DNA of 64,000 bases from Maricaulis virginensis. GTDB lineage: Bacteria > Pseudomonadota > Alphaproteobacteria > Caulobacterales > Maricaulaceae. A program made the position numbers and the translations under genes. The stretch is taken from the NCBI RefSeq assembly GCF_027922185.1, contig NZ_BSFE01000001.1:248001-312000 (forward strand). The letters are read 5' to 3'. The notes under the pieces are model-generated. The model made no database searches, was not told where the DNA came from, and saw nothing but the letters and a program-made list of their open reading frames with translations. This document shows, in pieces, positions 48,608-57,329 of this stretch. Each line of letters begins with the position of its first letter. Positions within the stretch are counted from its first letter, which is position 1.

Positions 48608-48679
48608 GAGGCACCGCCCGGAATCGAACCGGGGTACAAGGATTTGCAGTCCTCTGCGTAGCCACTCCGCCACGGTGCC
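48606..48679 (-). tRNA. tRNA-Cys (GCA)
   Basis: Cloverleaf with encoded CCA (48606-48608). Acceptor GGCACCG pairs with CGGTGCC. The anticodon stem around CTGCAAA gives anticodon GCA. The T arm CCCGG-TTCGAAT-CCGGG is present. It reads TGC and TGT codons. Confidence 0.97.
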
Positions 48680-48891
48680 GCACTTGCGAGCCGGGAGCTA
48701 TAACCGGAGTGCGCGGGCGGGGCAATGGACCAGTTCACAGCGATCTGCGTTGCGCCGGTTTGCCGTGCGGATGCGGCGAATGGCCTCTCGCGCAGCAGGG
48801 CGGTTGCCGATCCCTCGCAGGGCAGGATATATCAGCGCACACATGACTGGCCGCAGGCCGATGAGACGGCAGTTCATCCAGGGAGATGCCC

Positions 48892-49545
48892 GTGAGCGAA
48901 TTCGAACAGGCGCGCAAGCACATGGTGGACAGCCAGATCCGCCCGGCCGACGTTACCGACCGTCGCCTGATCGCGGCCTTCCTGGACACGCCGCGTCATC
49001 TCTTCGTGCCGCGCGCACGCCGGGCATCTGCCTATGCCGACGCCCAGGTGGCGACCAGCGAGAACCGCACGATGATGCGGCCGCGCGACCTGGCCAAACT
49101 GATCCACGCCGCCCGGATCCAGCCGACCGAGCTGGTGCTCGATATCGCCGGTGGCCGCGGCTATTCCACCGCGATCCTGGCGCGCATGGCCGAGACGGTC
49201 GTGGGTGTGGAGAATGACGAGGACGGCCTGTCCCGTTCTGCCGGCCTCCTGTCGGACATCGGTGCCGACAATGCCGTGGTGATCGAAGGCGATCCCAAGA
49301 AAGGCGTGCCGGGGCAGGGGCCTTACGACGTGATCTTCGTCAATGGTTCGGTCGATATCGTGCCGGATGCCTGGTTCGACCAGCTGGCCAATGGTGGCCG
49401 CCTGGCCGTGATCGTGCGCAAGGGCCCGGTGGGCAAGGCGACGATCTTCACCAAGTCCGAAGCGGGTATCGGCGAGCGTATCGTGTTCGATGCCAACGCC
49501 ACCGTGCTGCCCGGTTTCGAGGCCGAGCCCGGTTTCACCTTCTGA
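48892..49545 (+). CDS. pcm: Protein-L-isoaspartate O-methyltransferase-like protein
   Basis: SAM-dependent methyltransferase of the PIMT family, 217 aa from GTG 48892 (GGGAG at good spacing) or 219 aa from ATG 48886, which sits too close to the same ribosome-binding sequence. The N-terminal MVDSQIRPADVTDRRLIAAFLDTPRHLFVP and SENRTMMRPRDLAKLI regions fit PIMT. The SAM motif is LDIAGGRGYSTAILARMA near residue 85. The normal catalytic TxSQP motif is altered, which is common in the alphaproteobacterial paralogue located before tolC, so repair of isoaspartate is uncertain. Confidence 0.85.
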   Translation: MSEFEQARKHMVDSQIRPADVTDRRLIAAFLDTPRHLFVPRARRASAYADAQVATSENRTMMRPRDLAKLIHAARIQPTELVLDIAGGRGYSTAILARMAETVVGVENDEDGLSRSAGLLSDIGADNAVVIEGDPKKGVPGQGPYDVIFVNGSVDIVPDAWFDQLANGGRLAVIVRKGPVGKATIFTKSEAGIGERIVFDANATVLPGFEAEPGFTF

Positions 49546-49604
49546 TTCCGCACTGACCGGATTCCGTCGCTGCATTTCTGCATGGCCGGATTTCCCTGTC
49601 TGTG

Positions 49605-49624
49605 AAGTCATCAGCTGATGACTT
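49605..49624 (+). promoter_or_regulatory. 20-bp perfect palindrome before tolC, probable operator
   Basis: AAGTCATCAGCTGATGACTT is a perfect, uninterrupted inverted repeat, 163-182 bp before the tolC start and 60 bp after the pcm stop. Such sites before efflux genes commonly bind TetR- or MarR-type repressors. The cognate regulator is not in the window. Confidence 0.5.
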
Positions 49625-49786
49625 GTGCATGACGAGGGGCTAAAAGTTTGGCAAACATCGTTCACTTTGCTGGACGGGCTTCCTATATGCAGGCGACATT
49701 GCGTCGCTGGCCATCCGGCCTGCCGGCGGTATAAGGTTTTCCACGAGGGACGGGCTGGGCCGGTCCGCGCGACAAGGGGTGCGTAG

Positions 49787-51196
49787 ATGACGCGTTCGAC
49801 ACAGGGACCGAAGGGGATTTTCGGGGCTGTACTGGCAGGGAGTGTCTCCCTGATTGCGATGGCCGCACCGGCCTGGGGCCAGTCGCTCGAAGACACCCTG
49901 ATCATGGCATATAATTCCAATCCGACGCTGCAGGCCGAACGGGCCAATCTGCGCGCGATCGACGAGGGGCGGGTCCAGGCGATGGCCGGGCGGCTGCCGA
50001 CCGTCTCCGCCGACGCCTCCATCTCGCGCCAGCATGTCGAGTCCCAGAGCACCTTCGTGATCGGCGACGACCGGGTGTCGTCGAACAGCACCAGCGACGC
50101 GACCCCGAAGAATTACTCCCTTACCGCCAGCCAGCTGATTTATGGCGGCGGCCAGGTGAGCGGCGCGATCGATCAGGCCACGGCCCAGATCATGGCCGGC
50201 CGTGAATCGCTGCGCTCGGTCGAGCAGACCGTGCTGGTGGATGCCGTCACCGCCTTCATGGATGTGCGCCGCGATGCGCGCGTCGTCGAGATCCGCCGCA
50301 ATAATGCCGAAGTGCTCGCCCAGCACCTGCAGGCCGCGCGTGACCGGTTCGAGGTCGGCGAGATCACCCGTACCGACGTGGCCCAGGCCGAGGCGCGCCT
50401 GTCCGGCGCCCAGGCCGAACTGTCCGCCGCCCAGTCGCAGCTCGCTGTCAGCCGGGCGGCCTATGAGCGCGTCACGGGCCAGCCGCCGGCCACGCTGGAA
50501 GAGCCGCCGGCACTGCCGGGCATGCCTGACAGTCTCGCCGATGCCGCCGAGTTCGCCTACCAGTCGAGCCCGCAATTGCTGGCGGCCCGGTTCAGCGAGG
50601 AATCGGCCCGCCATGCGATCCGCATCGCCCGCTCGAACCTGCGTCCGGAAGTGACGCTGAGTGCCAGCGCTTCGGCGGCCCGCGATTCGAGCTTTTCCGG
50701 CGACGAGCGTGATTCGACCTCGGTGACCGGCCGGGTTTCCATCCCGATTTTCACCGGCGGGTTGAATCGTTCGCGTGTGCGCGCAGCCGTTGCCCAGGAA
50801 GAACAGGCCCGCCACCAGGTGCGCCAGGCGCGTCGCCAGGTCACCGAGGGGGTGACCAATGCCTGGAGCAATTACGTCACCTCGCTCGCCGTGATCGAGA
50901 GCTCGCAACAGGCCGTCCGCGCCAACGAGATCGCCCTGGACGGGGTGGAGCAGGAGGCCTATGTCGGCATCCGGACCACGCTCGATGTGCTTGATGCCGA
51001 ACAGGAATTGCTGAACTCCCGTCTCACGCTCGTGACGGCGGAGCGGGATTCCTACGTCGCCGGCTATCAATTGCTGCAGGCGATGGGTCTGGTTTCCGCG
51101 GAACAGCTCGGCCTGGCGGTCGATGTCTACGATCCCGCAGAACAGGATATGCGCCAGTCACGCTTTCCTAACCTTGACTTAACGCCCTGGGACTAG
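49787..51196 (+). CDS. tolC: TolC-family outer-membrane efflux/secretion channel
   Basis: 469 aa with a signal peptide of about 31 residues (a basic start, then a hydrophobic stretch ending in PAWGQS). The mature protein has the two-fold repeated OEP architecture: long coiled-coil helices alternating with beta strands. In the first half AYNSNPTLQAERANLRAIDEG and in the second EFAYQSSPQLLAARFSEESARHAIRIARSNLRPEVTL open equivalent repeats. It trimerises as a periplasm-spanning channel for RND pumps or type I secretion. In Caulobacter relatives the gene at this place also precedes popZ and valS. A palindrome upstream suggests regulation. Confidence 0.93.
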   Translation: MTRSTQGPKGIFGAVLAGSVSLIAMAAPAWGQSLEDTLIMAYNSNPTLQAERANLRAIDEGRVQAMAGRLPTVSADASISRQHVESQSTFVIGDDRVSSNSTSDATPKNYSLTASQLIYGGGQVSGAIDQATAQIMAGRESLRSVEQTVLVDAVTAFMDVRRDARVVEIRRNNAEVLAQHLQAARDRFEVGEITRTDVAQAEARLSGAQAELSAAQSQLAVSRAAYERVTGQPPATLEEPPALPGMPDSLADAAEFAYQSSPQLLAARFSEESARHAIRIARSNLRPEVTLSASASAARDSSFSGDERDSTSVTGRVSIPIFTGGLNRSRVRAAVAQEEQARHQVRQARRQVTEGVTNAWSNYVTSLAVIESSQQAVRANEIALDGVEQEAYVGIRTTLDVLDAEQELLNSRLTLVTAERDSYVAGYQLLQAMGLVSAEQLGLAVDVYDPAEQDMRQSRFPNLDLTPWD

Positions 51197-51291
51197 GCTC
51201 TTTCCGGCAGCGATGGACTGGACAGGCAGTGTCCTGGCCGGTTTATTCGCGTTAGAAGAGAATTGAACGAATTTCTTAGGGACCTGGCGTA

Positions 51292-51882
51292 ATGGCAGAG
51301 CAAGCCGAAAACGAACCGTCGATGGAGGAAATCCTCTCCTCGATCCGCCGGATCATCAATGAGGATGACGACGACGCACCGGCCGAGGCCGAAGCGGCGC
51401 CGGAACCGGCGGCCGACGAGCCGAACAGCCAGGACGATGTCGACGCCATGTTCGACGAGGCCGGCGATACGGGCGATGTGCTGGAGCTGACCGACAAGGT
51501 CGACGAGCCGGAAGGCGGAACGGATCCCCTGTCCATGGACGACGATCTGATGATCATCGACCGGGAAGAGGAAGATGAGCCGGAAGCCTTTGCCGAACCG
51601 GAACCCGAGCCCGAGCCGGAACCGGAAATCGATTTCGACGCGCTGGAAGACGAAGTCTCCGACGGCATCATGTCGGAACCGGCCGCCACGGCTGCGATGG
51701 GCTCCTTCCACACGCTGGCGGAAAACATCCGCATCTCCGACGAGGAAGGCCGCACGCTGGAAGGTGTGGTCCGCGCCCTCCTGCGTCCGATGCTGAAGGA
51801 ATGGCTCGACGCCAACCTGCCGTCCATCGTCGACGAGAAGGTCCAGGCCGAAATCGACCGCGTCGCGCGCCGCCGCCGCTAG
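51292..51882 (+). CDS. popZ: Polar organizing protein PopZ (DUF2497)
   Basis: 196 aa cytoplasmic scaffold that polymerises at cell poles and tethers the chromosome centromere through ParB. The N-terminal helix SMEEILSSIRRIINED (about 10-25) is the partner-binding module. Residues 26-130 are a very acidic, Pro-rich disordered linker with an (EP)n run at 101-112. The C-terminal helices (about 137-196: TLAENIRISDEEGRTLEGVVRALLRPMLKEWLDANLPSIVDEKV) drive oligomerisation and end in a basic RRRR. Length and layout agree with Caulobacter PopZ (177 aa). It is flanked by tolC and valS and closed by a terminator. Confidence 0.95.
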   Translation: MAEQAENEPSMEEILSSIRRIINEDDDDAPAEAEAAPEPAADEPNSQDDVDAMFDEAGDTGDVLELTDKVDEPEGGTDPLSMDDDLMIIDREEEDEPEAFAEPEPEPEPEPEIDFDALEDEVSDGIMSEPAATAAMGSFHTLAENIRISDEEGRTLEGVVRALLRPMLKEWLDANLPSIVDEKVQAEIDRVARRRR

Positions 51883-51904
51883 GCTCTTGTCGCATACGGA
51901 ATTG

Positions 51905-51936
51905 AAAAGGCGCGTCCTGCGGGGCGCGCCTTTTTT
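51905..51936 (+). terminator. Rho-independent terminator after popZ
   Basis: AAAAGGCGCG, 10-nt loop, CGCGCCTTTT forms the stem and runs into six T. It lies about 25 bp after the popZ stop. Confidence 0.88.
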
Positions 51937-51969
51937 GTTTGAGTGGGCGTTTTTCCCATATCCGGCGCC

Positions 51970-52064
51970 GTCATCCCCCGGCTTGTCCGGGGGACCTCAG
52001 CTTGCCCGCCGGCCGGTTTGGCGAGGTCCCCCGGATGTCCGCTTCGCGGCCCCCGTGGGATGAC
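51970..52064. repeat. Interspersed palindromic repeat, GTCATCCC family, copy 4
   Basis: Starts GTCATCCCCC and ends GTGGGATGAC, with an inner pair TCCGGGGGACCTC / GAGGTCCCCCGGA. It makes up much of the 318-bp popZ-valS gap. The rest of that gap (52065-52200) should carry the valS promoter; nothing else is evident. Confidence 0.8.
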
Positions 52065-52200
52065 GGCGGTGGAGGATGGCTGGTGCAACGAAGAGGCGAC
52101 GCCTGGCCACCCATCCGCAGCTGCCGGGCTGACAATGCCGTGCGCTTGCCCGTAAAACGCTCTAAACGCGACAGGCGTGCTCAACACCAGCGGATCCACG

Positions 52201-55191
52201 ATGGAAAAGACCTTCAACCCTGCCCAAGCCGAGGCCTCGATCTACGAAGCCTGGGAAACGTCCGGCGCTTTCCAGCCGAAGGACGACCCGAACGCGCAGC
52301 CTTTCTCGATCGTGATCCCGCCACCCAATGTCACCGGGCGTCTGCATATCGGCCACGCGCTGAACGATACGCTGCAGGACGTGCTGGTGCGCTACAAGCG
52401 GATGCTGGGCTGTTCGGTGCTGTGGCAGCCGGGGACCGACCATGCGGGCATTGCCACGCAGATGGTGGTCGAGCGCCAGCTGGCGGACGAGGGTAATGTG
52501 TCCCGCCGCGAGATGGGGCGCGAGGCCTTCCTCAAGCGCGTGTGGGAGTGGAAGGAAGAAAGCGGCGGCCAGATCCAGCAGCAGATCCGGCGCCTGGGCG
52601 CGTCCTGCGACTGGTCGCGCGAGCGCTTCACCCTGGATGACGGCCTGTCCGCGGCTGTGCTCAAGGTGTTTGTCGAGCTCTACGAGCAGGGCCTGATCTA
52701 TCGCGGCAAGCGGCTGGTGAACTGGGATCCCAAGTTCGAGACCGCCATCTCCGACCTCGAAGTGGAGAATGTCGAGGTCGACGGCCACATGTGGCACTTC
52801 AAGTATCCGCTCGCCGATGGCAAGACCTATACCTATGTCGAGAAGGACGAGGACGGGAATGTCGTGTTCGAGGAGGAGCGCGACTATATCTCGATCGCCA
52901 CGACACGCCCGGAAACCATGCTGGGCGACGGCGCGGTGGCCGTGCATCCGGACGATGAGCGCTACGCATCCATCGTCGGTGCGCTGTGCGAGATCCCGGT
53001 CGGGCCGAAGGAACATCGCCGCCTGATCCCGATCATCACCGACGAATATCCCGATCCGGACTTCGGCTCGGGTGCGGTGAAGATCACCGGCGCACACGAT
53101 TTCAACGATTACGAAGTCGCCAAGCGGAACAATATCCCGCTCTATCGTCTGATGGACATGCAGGCCGCGATGCGGTCCGACGGCGCGCCCTATGCCACGT
53201 GCGCGTCTCAGGCGATGGCCATCGCCAAGGGCGGGGAGATGCCCGGCGAAGCCGAGGTCGATGCCATCAATCTCGTGCCGGAGGAGTATCGCGGTCTCGA
53301 CCGGTTCGAGGCCCGCAAGCGCGTGGTCGAGGCGATCACCGCGGAAGGCCTGGCCGTCACCGTCAAGGATGACGAGGGCAATGACATCCCGCTGGTCGAG
53401 AACAAGAAGATCCAGCAGCCCTTCGGCGACCGTTCGCATGTCGTGATCGAGCCGATGCTGACCGATCAATGGTTCGTGAAGGCGGATGTGCTGGCCAAGG
53501 ACGCGATCGCCGCCGTCGAGGACGGGCGCACCACCTTCCATCCGAAGAATTGGGAAAAGACCTATTTCGAATGGATGCGCAACATCCAGCCCTGGTGCGT
53601 CTCGCGCCAGCTGTGGTGGGGCCATCGCATTCCGGCCTGGTACGGGCCCAGCCTTGAAGGCCTGGCCGATCCCGCAGAATTCGACGAGAATCCGGCGAGC
53701 CGCGCCGAGGCGGTCTTCGTCGCCGAAGATCGCGCAGACCTGGAGCGGCAGCTTCGCGCGTACTACGACGCGGCTCTGCATGCCGGGTACGGTCTCGAAA
53801 TCGTGGAATCCCGCGAGGAGGCCGTGGCGCGCCATGAGAGCGCGAACTACGATCCCAGTATTCTCGTCTACCAGGACGCGGATGTGCTCGACACCTGGTT
53901 CTCCTCCGCCCTGTGGCCCTTCTCCACGCTGGGCTGGCCGGAAGACACGAAAGAACTGGAACGCTTCTATCCGACCTCGGTCCTGGTGACGGCCTTCGAC
54001 ATCATCTTCTTCTGGGTCGCCCGCATGATGATGCAGGGCCTGCACTTCATGAAGGATGCGGAGGGCCGGCCGCAAGTCCCCTTCAAGGACGTCTACATCC
54101 ACGCCCTCGTCCGCGACGAGAAGGGCCAGAAGATGTCCAAGTCCAAGGGCAATGTGATCGACCCGCTGGAACTGATCGACGAATACGGCGCCGATGCCGT
54201 GCGTTTTTCGCTCGCCGCCCAGGCCGGGCAGGGCCGCGATATCCGCATGTCCAAGGAACGCGTCGAGGGCTACCGGAATTTCGGCACCAAGCTGTGGAAT
54301 GCCGCGCGCTTCTGCGAAATGAACGAGTGCCGCCCGGTGGCGGATTTCGATCCGAAATCGGTCGAGCAGACCGTCAACAAGTGGATCCTGTCGGAAGCCG
54401 CCAAGGCGGTCGAGGCGATCAATACCGGGCTCGACGGCTACCGCTTCAACGAGGCGGCGGCAGCGGCCTACAAATTTGTCTGGAACGTGTTCTGCGACTG
54501 GCACCTGGAATTCGCCAAGCCGCTGTTCAACGGCGATGACGAGGCGGCCAAGGCCGAGACGCGGGCGACGACCGCCTATGTACTCGACCAGGCGCTGAAA
54601 ATGCTCCACCCCTTCATGCCCTTCGTCACCGAGGCGCTGTGGCAGGAAACGGGCACGCGCGACACCCAGCTGATCGTCGCCGACTGGCCGGTTCTTGAAG
54701 GGCTCGACGATGCGGCCGCCACCGCCGAAATGGGCTGGCTGATCGATCTCATCACCGATATCCGCCGCCTGCGGGCCGAGATGAATGTGCCGGCCGGCGC
54801 CCAGGTACCTCTGATCGCCGTCGGCGCCAGCGCCGAGACGCAGGACCGGCTGGAACGCCATGAAGCGCTGATCAAGCGCATGGCGCGCCTGGCCGATATC
54901 GGCGTGTCCGACAGCGTGCCGCCGGCCTCGGCGCAGACCGTGCTGGGCGAGGCCACGCTGGCCCTGCCGCTGGAAGGTGTCATCGATTTCGCCGCCGAGC
55001 GCGAACGCCTCTCCAGGGAGCTCGCCAGGCTGGACGGCGAGATCGGCCGGCTGGAGAAGAAGCTGGGCAACGAGAAATTCGTCGCCAATGCGCCGGCCGA
55101 TGTTGTCGCCGAACAGCGTGAGAAACTGGCGGATTATTCCACGCAGAAGACCAAGCTGGCCGAGGCGCTGGAGCGCCTGCAGGAGGCCTGA
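52201..55191 (+). CDS. valS: Valyl-tRNA synthetase
   Basis: Class Ia synthetase charging tRNA-Val, 996 aa from ATG 52201 (an in-frame GTG at 52177 adds eight residues). HIGH motif is PPNVTGRLHIGHAL near residue 40. The CP1 editing domain spans about 200-460 and includes TTRPETMLGD, and the KMSKS motif lies in GQKMSKSKGNVIDP near residue 643. The anticodon domain and the C-terminal coiled coil typical of ValS (about 930-990) follow. Its stop shares a base with the DUF3137 start. Confidence 0.97.
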   Translation: MEKTFNPAQAEASIYEAWETSGAFQPKDDPNAQPFSIVIPPPNVTGRLHIGHALNDTLQDVLVRYKRMLGCSVLWQPGTDHAGIATQMVVERQLADEGNVSRREMGREAFLKRVWEWKEESGGQIQQQIRRLGASCDWSRERFTLDDGLSAAVLKVFVELYEQGLIYRGKRLVNWDPKFETAISDLEVENVEVDGHMWHFKYPLADGKTYTYVEKDEDGNVVFEEERDYISIATTRPETMLGDGAVAVHPDDERYASIVGALCEIPVGPKEHRRLIPIITDEYPDPDFGSGAVKITGAHDFNDYEVAKRNNIPLYRLMDMQAAMRSDGAPYATCASQAMAIAKGGEMPGEAEVDAINLVPEEYRGLDRFEARKRVVEAITAEGLAVTVKDDEGNDIPLVENKKIQQPFGDRSHVVIEPMLTDQWFVKADVLAKDAIAAVEDGRTTFHPKNWEKTYFEWMRNIQPWCVSRQLWWGHRIPAWYGPSLEGLADPAEFDENPASRAEAVFVAEDRADLERQLRAYYDAALHAGYGLEIVESREEAVARHESANYDPSILVYQDADVLDTWFSSALWPFSTLGWPEDTKELERFYPTSVLVTAFDIIFFWVARMMMQGLHFMKDAEGRPQVPFKDVYIHALVRDEKGQKMSKSKGNVIDPLELIDEYGADAVRFSLAAQAGQGRDIRMSKERVEGYRNFGTKLWNAARFCEMNECRPVADFDPKSVEQTVNKWILSEAAKAVEAINTGLDGYRFNEAAAAAYKFVWNVFCDWHLEFAKPLFNGDDEAAKAETRATTAYVLDQALKMLHPFMPFVTEALWQETGTRDTQLIVADWPVLEGLDDAAATAEMGWLIDLITDIRRLRAEMNVPAGAQVPLIAVGASAETQDRLERHEALIKRMARLADIGVSDSVPPASAQTVLGEATLALPLEGVIDFAAERERLSRELARLDGEIGRLEKKLGNEKFVANAPADVVAEQREKLADYSTQKTKLAEALERLQEA

Positions 55192-56177
55192 TGGACGAGC
55201 GCTGGGACGAGCTCTGGACGAACACGCTCAAACCCTGGCTCGACGAGCTGGAGGTCGAGCGCAAACAGGCCTTGCGGCACCGGCTCTACTGCCTCGCCGG
55301 CGGCTTTGCCGCCGGCTTCACGGTCGGTGGATTGCTGTACCTGTGGGCCGGTGACGGAGTGTTCTTCTTCTTTGGCCTGTTCGTCAGCACGGTGATTGGT
55401 GGCATCGTCGGCAATCAGCGGGTGAGCCGGCTGGCCAAGCAGGTGAAGACCAGGCTCAACAGTGCTGTCGCCGAGGCGCTGGACCTGTCCTACATGGAAA
55501 AGCCGGCCGAGCCGGCGCGGTTCCAGACCCTGCGCGACTACGACCTGCTGCCCTCCTACAATCGCCGCCATTTCGAGGACTGTTTCTCCGGCGAACGGCA
55601 GGGCTGCGATTTCGAGCTCTATGAGGCGCATCTGGAACAGCGGCGCCGGTCCAACAAGCGCACCTACTATGTCACCGTCTTCCGCGGTGTGATCATCCGC
55701 ATCACCTTCCCGCGCAAGGTCGAGGGCGTGACCGTGATCACCCGTGACAATGGCTGGTTCAACGGGCTGGCCGCACTGGGCCGGTCGATGGGCGGGCATG
55801 ATCTCAAGCGGATCGGTCTGGTTGACCCCAAGTTCGAGCGCATTTTCGAGGTCTATGGCGACGACCAGGTGCTGGCGCGCTACATGCTGACCCCGTCCTT
55901 CATGGAACGCCTCTTGAAGCTGGAAGAAGACCTGCGCGGCAAGCGCGTGCGCGCCATGTTCGACGCGCACAGCGGCGAGGGCGAGCTGCTGATTGCGGCC
56001 GAGACGGGCAATCTGTTCGAGATCGGCTCGATGAGCAAACCGCTCGCCGACCAGTCGCGCGTGCAGGCCCTGGTGGGCGAGCTGACCCAGGTGCTCGGCC
56101 TGATCGACCTCCTGGTCAGACCTGCGATCGCCGGCGAGCCGAGCCTGGTGGAAGACGTGGCGGAAGGTCAGGACTGA
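55191..56177 (+). CDS. DUF3137 membrane-associated protein
   Basis: 328 aa. Two hydrophobic helices (about 34-52 and 56-74) follow a charged N-terminal segment. The large soluble remainder has the DUF3137 pattern: LPSYNRRHFEDCFSGERQGCDFELYEAHLEQR near residues 120-150, VFRGVIIRITFPRKVEG near 163, then YGDDQVLARYMLTPSFMERLLKLE near 222 and FDAHSGEGELLIAAET near 260. Function is not established. The start overlaps the valS stop (TGATG), so it is co-translated with valS. Confidence 0.87.
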   Translation: MDERWDELWTNTLKPWLDELEVERKQALRHRLYCLAGGFAAGFTVGGLLYLWAGDGVFFFFGLFVSTVIGGIVGNQRVSRLAKQVKTRLNSAVAEALDLSYMEKPAEPARFQTLRDYDLLPSYNRRHFEDCFSGERQGCDFELYEAHLEQRRRSNKRTYYVTVFRGVIIRITFPRKVEGVTVITRDNGWFNGLAALGRSMGGHDLKRIGLVDPKFERIFEVYGDDQVLARYMLTPSFMERLLKLEEDLRGKRVRAMFDAHSGEGELLIAAETGNLFEIGSMSKPLADQSRVQALVGELTQVLGLIDLLVRPAIAGEPSLVEDVAEGQD

Positions 56178-56213
56178 AGCTTCCTCCCCACGATGTGGGG
56201 AGGAAGAAACAGA

Positions 56214-57275
56214 TCAGAGCGCTTTCGCGATCGCTATGATGCGCGTTGCAGCGGCCGTGAGATCTGCCTCGTCGAGTCGGTCGATCTCCATCCGGACCAG
56301 GCCGCTGCCGGCTTCCTGGCGCTTGCGGGCACGATTGTAGGCGGGGTCGTAATGCTCTGTGATCAGCGCCCGGGCGAGGGCGTGCCAGTCGCCGGCCTGG
56401 GCGAGTGCCCGCCATTCGGCGATGCGGGCTTTGGCGTGGAAGGGTTTGAGCCCCTCGAAGGCGGCGTCCAGCTTGCCCGCATCCGCCAGCAGGTCCGGAT
56501 AGGCCTCGACGAGATAGCGGGCGCGCTCGTCCACCGGAACGGTGATCGTGATGCGCGGCGCGGCCTGCATGGCGTCCCACAGGCGCGGCGGAACGCGGCG
56601 GTGTCCGACCTGGCGCGATTCGGCCTCCACGAAGACCGGACGGGACGGGTCCATACGGCGCAGCCGGTCGTGCAGGGCGGTTTCGAAAGCCTTCTGGCCG
56701 GGCTGGGGCATGCCGGCGAAATCGCCGAAGATCGAGCCGCGGTGATGGGCCAGGCCTTCCAGATCGATCACCTGTTCGCCCTCGGCCGCGAGCGCGTGCA
56801 GTAGCGCGGTCTTGCCGGTCCCCGTCTGGCCGTCGATCAGCACGACGTGCGGGGCAGTACCGGTCTCCAGCGCCGCGACGACCTGTCGGCGCCAGGTGCG
56901 ATAGCCGCCCTCGATCAGGGTCACCTTCCAGCCCACCGATGCCAGTACCAGTCCCATCGATTGCGACCGCATGCCGCCGCGCCAGCAATAGATCAGCGGT
57001 TTGAAGTCCTTGGGTCTGTCCGCCAGCGCCGTCTCCAGGTGATGCGCAATATTGCGCGAGACCAGCGCGGCCCCCATGCGCCGCGCCTCGAAGGCGGAGA
57101 CCCGGGTATAGTGCGTGCCGACGCGGGCGCGTTCTTCATCGTCCAGGACCGGCAGGTTGACGGCGCCGGGCAGGTGGTCTTCGGCAAATTCGGACGGGGA
57201 GCGCACATCGATGATGACATCGAAGCGTTCCAATTCCTCCGCCGATAGGTCATCTGTGTAGGCAAGGCGCGGCAT
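56214..57275 (-). CDS. mnmH: tRNA 2-selenouridine synthase
   Basis: Replaces sulfur by selenium in 2-thiouridine at the wobble position of some tRNAs, 353 aa. The N-terminal rhodanese domain carries the active cysteine in IYCWRGGMRS near residue 97. The P-loop domain has DGQTGTGKTALLHAL near residue 150 and the later VEAESRQVGHRRVP phrase typical of SelU. It uses selenophosphate from SelD, whose gene is directly divergent with a 54-bp shared promoter. No selA, selB or tRNA-Sec is in the window, so the local selenium use is for tRNA modification. Confidence 0.93.
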   Translation of the reverse strand: MPRLAYTDDLSAEELERFDVIIDVRSPSEFAEDHLPGAVNLPVLDDEERARVGTHYTRVSAFEARRMGAALVSRNIAHHLETALADRPKDFKPLIYCWRGGMRSQSMGLVLASVGWKVTLIEGGYRTWRRQVVAALETGTAPHVVLIDGQTGTGKTALLHALAAEGEQVIDLEGLAHHRGSIFGDFAGMPQPGQKAFETALHDRLRRMDPSRPVFVEAESRQVGHRRVPPRLWDAMQAAPRITITVPVDERARYLVEAYPDLLADAGKLDAAFEGLKPFHAKARIAEWRALAQAGDWHALARALITEHYDPAYNRARKRQEAGSGLVRMEIDRLDEADLTAAATRIIAIAKAL

Positions 57276-57329
57276 GCGGCGTCGATCCCCTGTTCGGGGA
57301 GCAGACTAGCGAAAACGGAGCGGTACGGG

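Noticed and set aside
52162..54861. An 899-codon minus-strand open frame opposite valS.
   Set aside because: It is fully antisense to valS, with His/Asp/Gly-rich composition typical of GC-rich shadow frames and no domain motif.
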